Assembly: GCA_003254905.1 (NCBI GenBank)
Contig: QANU01112481.1
Span: 1-64,000, forward strand
From: Nissolia schottii
Lineage: Eukaryota; Streptophyta; Magnoliopsida; Fabales; Fabaceae
Direction: 5' to 3'
Length of the DNA stretch: 64,000 nucleotides
Positions 58,218 to 64,000 of the stretch are shown piece after piece. Under the pieces are notes generated by a model. That model saw nothing but the letters and a program-made list of their open reading frames with translations. It searched no databases and was not told where the DNA came from. The first letter of the stretch is position 1; each line of letters starts with the position of its first letter. A program made the position numbers and the translations under genes.

Positions 58218-61200
58218 ACACAAGTGATGCATGTTATGTGATAAACAATGCCCGTTGGGAATTGTCTAAGGAGCTGATAGCCTGTCTGCGGCTAAAGCAA
58301 TGCCAGATTTTTTTTTTAAGAAAGTAAGGATTAAATGGAGAGAAATTTTTGCGTGGGTGGTCATTGAGGGCTGTCTTGGATATACTGCGTATGCTTCTAA
58401 CCACACATAATGACATGTCAGCCTCCACTCGGATATGTTTGATATTTCTTAAAGAGTCGTGTTATGTGTACTTATTATTTATAGGACATCGTGTGAGCTT
58501 ACAATTTATTCATCATTAGATGATATTTGAATGGGGATTACACCTCAATGGTAGATGAATTGTGAGTCGACATGATATCTCACAAATAATGAATACTGCT
58601 AACACTTCACTTTCTTTGATGGAAAGTGGCTTTGAGTTAGTAGAATTAGAAGAATGAGGCTTAATACATAAATGTTGCTCAAGAAAATTAATTTTGTGAA
58701 TTTACTGGTTGTGAATTAAAGTTTATAAACTACTCAGCTGATTAGAAACTAATGGTTTGCCTCTTCTGCTCTACTTATTCTCATTCATTATCTATTAGAT
58801 CTGTGATTATGTTTCCTTTGTACAACATTTCACTCTATGCAAAGCTAACAGATCCTGAATCAGAAGTATGTGTGATATATTTATTTTTGTAGTTATCAAC
58901 TTTGATTTGTTATGTTTCTTATTGGTTATTGAACTTTATCCTTGATAAATAATCAGTTGCAATTCCCATACTGATTAGCTGCTCACTGTGGAGGCTGGCA
59001 TACTGATGGAACTAATATTTTAATTTTGAAAGAATTTTATATGTTGCAAGGTGAGTATTGTCAGGTGGTTATGGTTGGCAAATATTATTGTTTATGCTTG
59101 AAAGTACAAATTACCTTTTCAGTTATGTTTAAAATTTTTATTTAATGGCTTTGTATTGCATCCGTGGATGGATTCTCCTTCATCATCCTTTTTCACAAAA
59201 CCTATATTTCTTTAACATTTGCCTCAGAAGCAAAGTTGACACAGCAGGATGTGGAATCCTTTTGTTTCTTCTTTCTTCTTTTGATTTTTGTTTATATATC
59301 TTTTCTCTGTACTGCAACTAGGACAGGCGTCAAATTGGAAATCGTCCGTGTGCTTGGATCGAAATAAACTGCTTATGTGGTTAACTTGTGTGTTACCACT
59401 CTCATCGATAATGGGGCATTTGCTTGCTCTTGGGTTTTCACGTGTTGGTTTTTTCTATTTTATCCAATTAATTCCATTTCCAATTCTCCACAAACAACTT
59501 GAATGTCTAATAGAGAAAATCTTTTCAATTTAGGGTTTAGAGCATGTTATGTGATCCCTAAATGGTCCATTAAATAACAAATTAAGATGTTCTCATCTAA
59601 AGTTTTGAAACCAATCTATTCAATCTTTTGATATTTTCATGGTACATCTAGAAGAATCCTTGGAAAAATAGTGTTGAGTTTTTAGTCTTCATTAGGACTC
59701 TCAACTCTTAAAAGGGACTTGAAGTCACATTGTCCTATTTTAGGGTAATCCCTTTTCTGACATTGTCCTATTTTAGGGTAACACCTTTTCTGTAAGTTTA
59801 GGTTGATGATGTGTTTGTGTACCATCTTATTGTAATTTGAATTTAGGACAACCTGAATAATCTCAATTTGGAACTTATTTATTTTTTTAATCGACTGAAT
59901 ACATTATATTGATGTTTGATTCAAGAAGTCATTTGTTGGGATAAAGGCTAATGTTTGGCTATGGAAAATAAAATAAAATAGAGAACGTTACTGTTCTTTG
60001 CTTGTGTCTTGTCTTATCTTTTGCAATCACACACTGAATGATGCATGTAACGGACATGGCTATGAAAATAAAGTGACCTTATTCTCGTTGATAGTAGGTA
60101 TGCTTTGCAGTTGCACTTTCCTTGCCTGTTCATATAGTTTTTGGTGTGATGGAGAAATCATTTTGATTCACTGTTCTCGGTCTATTTTCTGTGGTGTGTT
60201 TGTATTTGTGTATAGCTTGTTGAGTACAATGGATGTATTGACTTTTGAGTACGAAAAGATTATATAATAGGAATTAGAGTGATCCTGTTTTGTGCAGACT
60301 CTTCCTACGCAGTGCAAACATTGTGATTTTGGGGTAATTTATTTCCTTTGCTTTTTTGTGTATAGTCTTGTAGATTTGGGTTTAGCTGACAAGTCCCCAT
60401 GTGTGCACTTGTTAATAGTCTTAAAATTGAATGGTTTGAGTTTACCATTTTTTGATACCTTAGGGCAAAACTTAACAGAGCCCAAATGATTTTTGTACTC
60501 ATTTCCTCACTGTTGGACACCCTCCGAAATAGAACCATTAGACATGAGTAAATGATGTCGTGCTAGAGACGAACCCACAGTTTTTTGTGTGCTGTGTGTT
60601 GGATAAGGAGCCTAAAAATATAAGTCTAAACAACACAACTCATAATCTTATTAGGTGCAATTAACATGAAACCCTCCTGGTTTTTCTTTAGCCTTGGTTT
60701 GGTATGTCCACAAGGTACAGTGATATAGTGATAAAATGCAAAATATTATGCGGATGGATCGGTGGTACTGCTTACACGAAGGCATTGAAAAATTTCTACT
60801 TCTCATTATTTTGAAATTTACGTAATGAGATTCATTAAGGGGAGAAGTTCTCGGATCTCCAAAATAGTTTGTACTTCTTAGAGCATGCCATGGTTCCTTT
60901 ACGAAAGCTTAGATTTTTGCATAGCTGCATAAGCATGGAATGTGAGAGGGGAAGACATTGGGGCTGGTTATGATGAGCACCTTGATTTTAAATTATATTT
61001 TTATTTTTACGTAGAAACTGGATAAGTTTTAATACAACCTTAGTGAAAAAATTTACAGTTATCTCACTACGTGTAGTTTAGTAGTAATATTATTATGCTC
61101 ATATTTTTAGAAAATTTGAAATTTACTCTTAATCAATCTTTAAGAAAAGAAGCAAGAAAAAGTAAGATAAGAACTAACATTTTTTGTGTTTTGATAAAAC

Positions 61201-63544
61201 CATTGATATTTCTCGAACCCTGTCATTTGTCACCTTGACCAACCTTACTTGGTTAATTAGTTTTTTTTTACTCTTCATTACAAGTAATAATTGAAAAGAT
61301 GTATGAAAGATATGATTTTGTTGGTTAACGGGGTAAATACTTGTTAAAATTAATTTCACGCCTTGTATTGTAAGAGTGTAACATGTGTGCATATTGTTTG
61401 GGGGTGGTGAGTCTGGGGATTACTGAAGAAAACCTTTTAGAAAATCCCGTGTACAGCGGGTGATCTAAGCGTTAAAACTTTCACATGCACTCCCGCGGTT
61501 TTCGCTGTGATGTGTGAAACAGCTTCTTTTTTATTTTATTTTATTTTATTTATGAGAGAATTAACGTTCAATGCCATCTCTATCCATCCATGTACATCTT
61601 CCCCTCCCCCCCACGCACCACTCCCTGCATGCCCCCTACTTAGTGTTTGTCGTCGCCATTTTCCGATATTTTGTTCTCTTGTGTGGGGCCCCCCGTTATG
61701 GTCCTTTGTCACTCTCATTGACCCTGTGGACAATTGCACTACCAGGCTTGTACACTTGTCGCTCTCCAAGCGCCTTACCCTTTTTCATAGCCGGGGCCCC
61801 CCCTACCTCTTCAGAAAGCAATCTTTATTCTTCTCTCTCTCCCTGCTTTGCGCTGATGATACTTTCTCTGGAGATTGTTGAATCTTGGCGATGCATTTTT
61901 TCATTGTTGCGGACGATGCTCCTGCTCCTGCCATATTTGGCCGCAAATTTAATGTTACTGCCCTGCACACGGGTTAGGTTTAGTCTCATAATTGGATCAT
62001 TTCCGTTTTAAATTAGCATCCAACTGGCTGGCTCTATTGTGGTGGACTGAACTTGTACTAATTTGAAAGTTTGGAACAAAATTGATATAAAAACAATTGG
62101 TTGATAAATTAGGTAAAATTAGAATATTGTAAATATATCATTTCGAGATATAACGGAGTACTTCAGTAAGGAGGTTAAGACGCGCGATAAATGGAGTAAT
62201 AATAATATCATCTGCAAATAGTTTTGCCTGTACTTTGAAAATAGAAAAATGTAAGTGCCCTCGTGGCACAGTCACACACCCCCGTTTATCCGGTAGTTAA
62301 GGGGCTGTAAAGAGCACAGGGTTGTGGCTTGGACTGGGGTTGGATGGATCTGGTGATGATGATGATGATGATGGATGGGGATGAGTGATGACCGTACCGT
62401 ATTGCTTCATTGTGAAACTTGGAGTCTCTCTCTGGGTTTGGGTCCCGAATGACAATGGATGGAACCAGGCACTGACACGGATGTGTTCCCTTTTTTTCCC
62501 CTTTACTACTTTCTTTTCTTTTCTTTACAACCTAGGTCCTCTTTGATCTGTTCTGGCGTGTGTACAGTGTACCCTCATGCGAGGGTCAAATCCTTGTCGG
62601 ATTGGCTGAGTGAGTGGCTGTCAGAAGCAACTTGTGGTGTGCTTCGTGGGATACTACCCCTGTGCAGCGTGCGCGCACTGAAACATTATTTGCCATTCCA
62701 GTTAAGCTGCCTCATAAATGATATCATGAGTGCCAAAAGTTTCCCTGCCATTAGTTAATGTATAGGATAGATAAATGACCCTCGACACCTTTTATTTATC
62801 TGTTTTACATTAACTCCCTTTACTTCAAAATAAATTTGAACTTATCTTTAAATATAAAAGTCTCTAATTTATAAGCTTTTACACTCATCTTAAAGTTAAG
62901 ATTCAAGTAGTCACTTTTATGTGTTTTATTATTAATTTTTTGAAATTTAGAATTCAGGAGAGATCCGTCTAATGTTTTATAAATAGAAAAATTTTGAGTG
63001 CCATTTTATTAAATCTTATAGGAGGTTAGTGTAATTTACTTATTAATTTATGTTTGCTTATAAACAAGATTTTGTCTAACGAAAGATGAAAGAAAATAAA
63101 TTAGAGTTTATTTTTTTAAGAAAAATGTTTGACGTACACCCTAAAATATGTACTGTCATTTACATATATTATACCAACTTTTGTATTCTTTCACGCACGC
63201 GCATCCTGAATTTTTGTTTTCTTTTTTGTATTCTTTCTTTTCCATTACACTCGTCCTCTTCTCATCTTAATGTTTTTTTTTTTCTTCGTATTCTTTCTCT
63301 TCTTTCACACTCGTCCTTCTTCTCCTTTCACTTGACTTTATTATTTTCTTTTTTGTATTCTTTCTCTTTCTTCACACTCGTCATCCCCTTCTTCCTCTCC
63401 TCCTCCTCCTCCTCCTCCTTGACTGGCACTCACTCTCCTGCAATTTGCTCACTCCAACGTAGCCCGCACCTTATTCGTAGAACTCTCATCTCTATCTTTC
63501 ATTGTAACAGTGCGCTGCTGGCTTCATTTTTTCATTAGCATCCA

Positions 63545-64000
63545 TTGATTGCACATGGTTTTTCAACATTTATGTTTGTTTATGTTTTTAATGTTTGTGC
63601 ACCTGTGCTATTAATGTTTGTGCACTTACATTGTTAATGTTTGCAATGAAATTGTTCACAATGTGTTTTTCATGTTAATGTTTGTGTACTTGTGTTGTTA
63701 ATGTTTCTACACTTATGTTGTTAAAGTTTGTGTGAAATTATTCGCCATATAATGTGTTTTCATGTTACTAATGTTTGTGCACCTATGTTAAAGTTTATGT
63801 ACTATTGTTTTAGAAGTTTATACACTAAAATTGATCATAGTATGATATGTGTTTTTCATGTTGTTAATGTTTGTGCACCCATGTTATTAATGTTTGTGCA
63901 TTTATATTGTTAATGTTTGTGTATTGAAATTGTTCACACTATAATGTGTTTTTTTATGTTCTTAATGTTTGTACACCTATATTGATAAAGTTTGTGCACT
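63545..64000. repeat. Minisatellite in KNOX intron 3, running off the window
   Basis: The core (t/g)ttaatgtttgtgcac(c/t)t(a/g)t recurs at least a dozen times. A higher-order period of about 120 bases is marked by gaaattgttcacaat/actataatgtgttttt (about 63647, 63737, 63829 and 63926). Frames across it (63728-63913) are repeat translation only. Confidence 0.8.

Larger units (their letters stand above)
56506..64000 (+). other. Third intron of the KNOX gene (at least 7.5 kb)
   Basis: The intron starts with gttagt. No ELK (ELKDxLLRKxG) or homeodomain (WFINQRKRHWK) coding sequence was seen up to the window end, so the intron is longer than 7.49 kb. Class I KNOX genes typically have a long intron between KNOX2 and ELK, and it is known to carry regulatory sequence. 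The reading frame stops right at its start (TAG at 56508-56510). Contents seen are a GA run (58199-58217), a GC-rich zone (61590-61830 and 62440-62700), an ATTTT run (about 61527-61550) and a minisatellite at the end. Confidence 0.85.

Noticed and set aside
61507..62011. Plus-strand frames of 124 and 146 codons
   Set aside because: They lie in KNOX intron 3, overlap in different frames and show no domain; composition alone explains their length.
63086..63538. 150-codon plus-strand frame
   Set aside because: Ser/Phe/Leu-rich translation of a T/C-rich tract with repeated cttctcctt words in the KNOX intron.
1..64000. CRISPR arrays, rRNA, tRNA genes, bacterial operons
   Set aside because: No regular repeat-spacer array, rRNA block or convincing tRNA cloverleaf was seen, and all coding evidence is plant nuclear or transposon-derived.

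Overview
This window looks like nuclear DNA from a flowering plant, most likely a legume. The evidence is an AT-rich intergenic landscape packed with nested LTR retrotransposon pieces, plant-type LINE fragments, MITEs and a KNOX homeobox gene with plant introns. Legume placement is inference from the general character of the repeats; I could not search databases. One 713-base N gap (32978-33690) and two single Ns (4569, 28969) mark assembly breaks.

Left part (1-14.8 kb). A unit of about 1.36 kb occurs at 1-4568 and again at 6137-7497. The first copy is split by two solo LTRs of one family in opposite orientation (681-2333 and 2677-4140), each with a 5-base target-site duplication. The second copy keeps the empty insertion sites. 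Part of the unit plus the start of a different LTR recurs at 8150-9270. That LTR (8722-10732) belongs to a short, non-coding element with a tRNA-iMet-type primer binding site at 11102-11113, and it carries a nested hAT-like MITE. Remains of another LTR element and of a LINE follow to about 14.75 kb.

Middle part (14.8-37.4 kb). No intact gene was found. The region holds a fold-back MITE (15441-16100), a second copy of a MITE family (21362-21691; first copy 12434-12750), decayed Copia fragments (22.4-22.8 kb, 28.1-28.4 kb), CACTA-like termini (26323, 29869), a Copia LTR with primer site (30743-30900), a hAT-like end rich in cgagtttac motifs (33691-34246) and a third solo LTR of the first family (34277-35715, TSD AGAGG).

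Right-middle part (37.4-46.8 kb). A Copia element with both LTRs lies on the minus strand (37478-42459). All its domains can be read, but frames are broken. Next is a degenerate minus-strand LINE whose endonuclease region is split by a further solo LTR (43648-45422, TSD CCCCA).

Right part (46.8-64 kb). After AT-rich DNA with small hairpin repeats comes the only convincing host gene: the 5' half of a class I KNOX gene of the KNAT2/KNAT6 type, on the plus strand from 55665. Exons 1-3 (KNOX1 and KNOX2) are present. The third intron runs past the window end (at least 7.5 kb), so the ELK and homeobox exons lie outside. Reading through that intron would end after 183 residues and give a KNOX-only protein without a homeodomain.

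The most unusual sequence signal is an array of CCGCTGAGCGG near-palindromes, often spaced 22 bases apart. It occurs in three solo LTRs of one family and again in an apparently unrelated LTR family.
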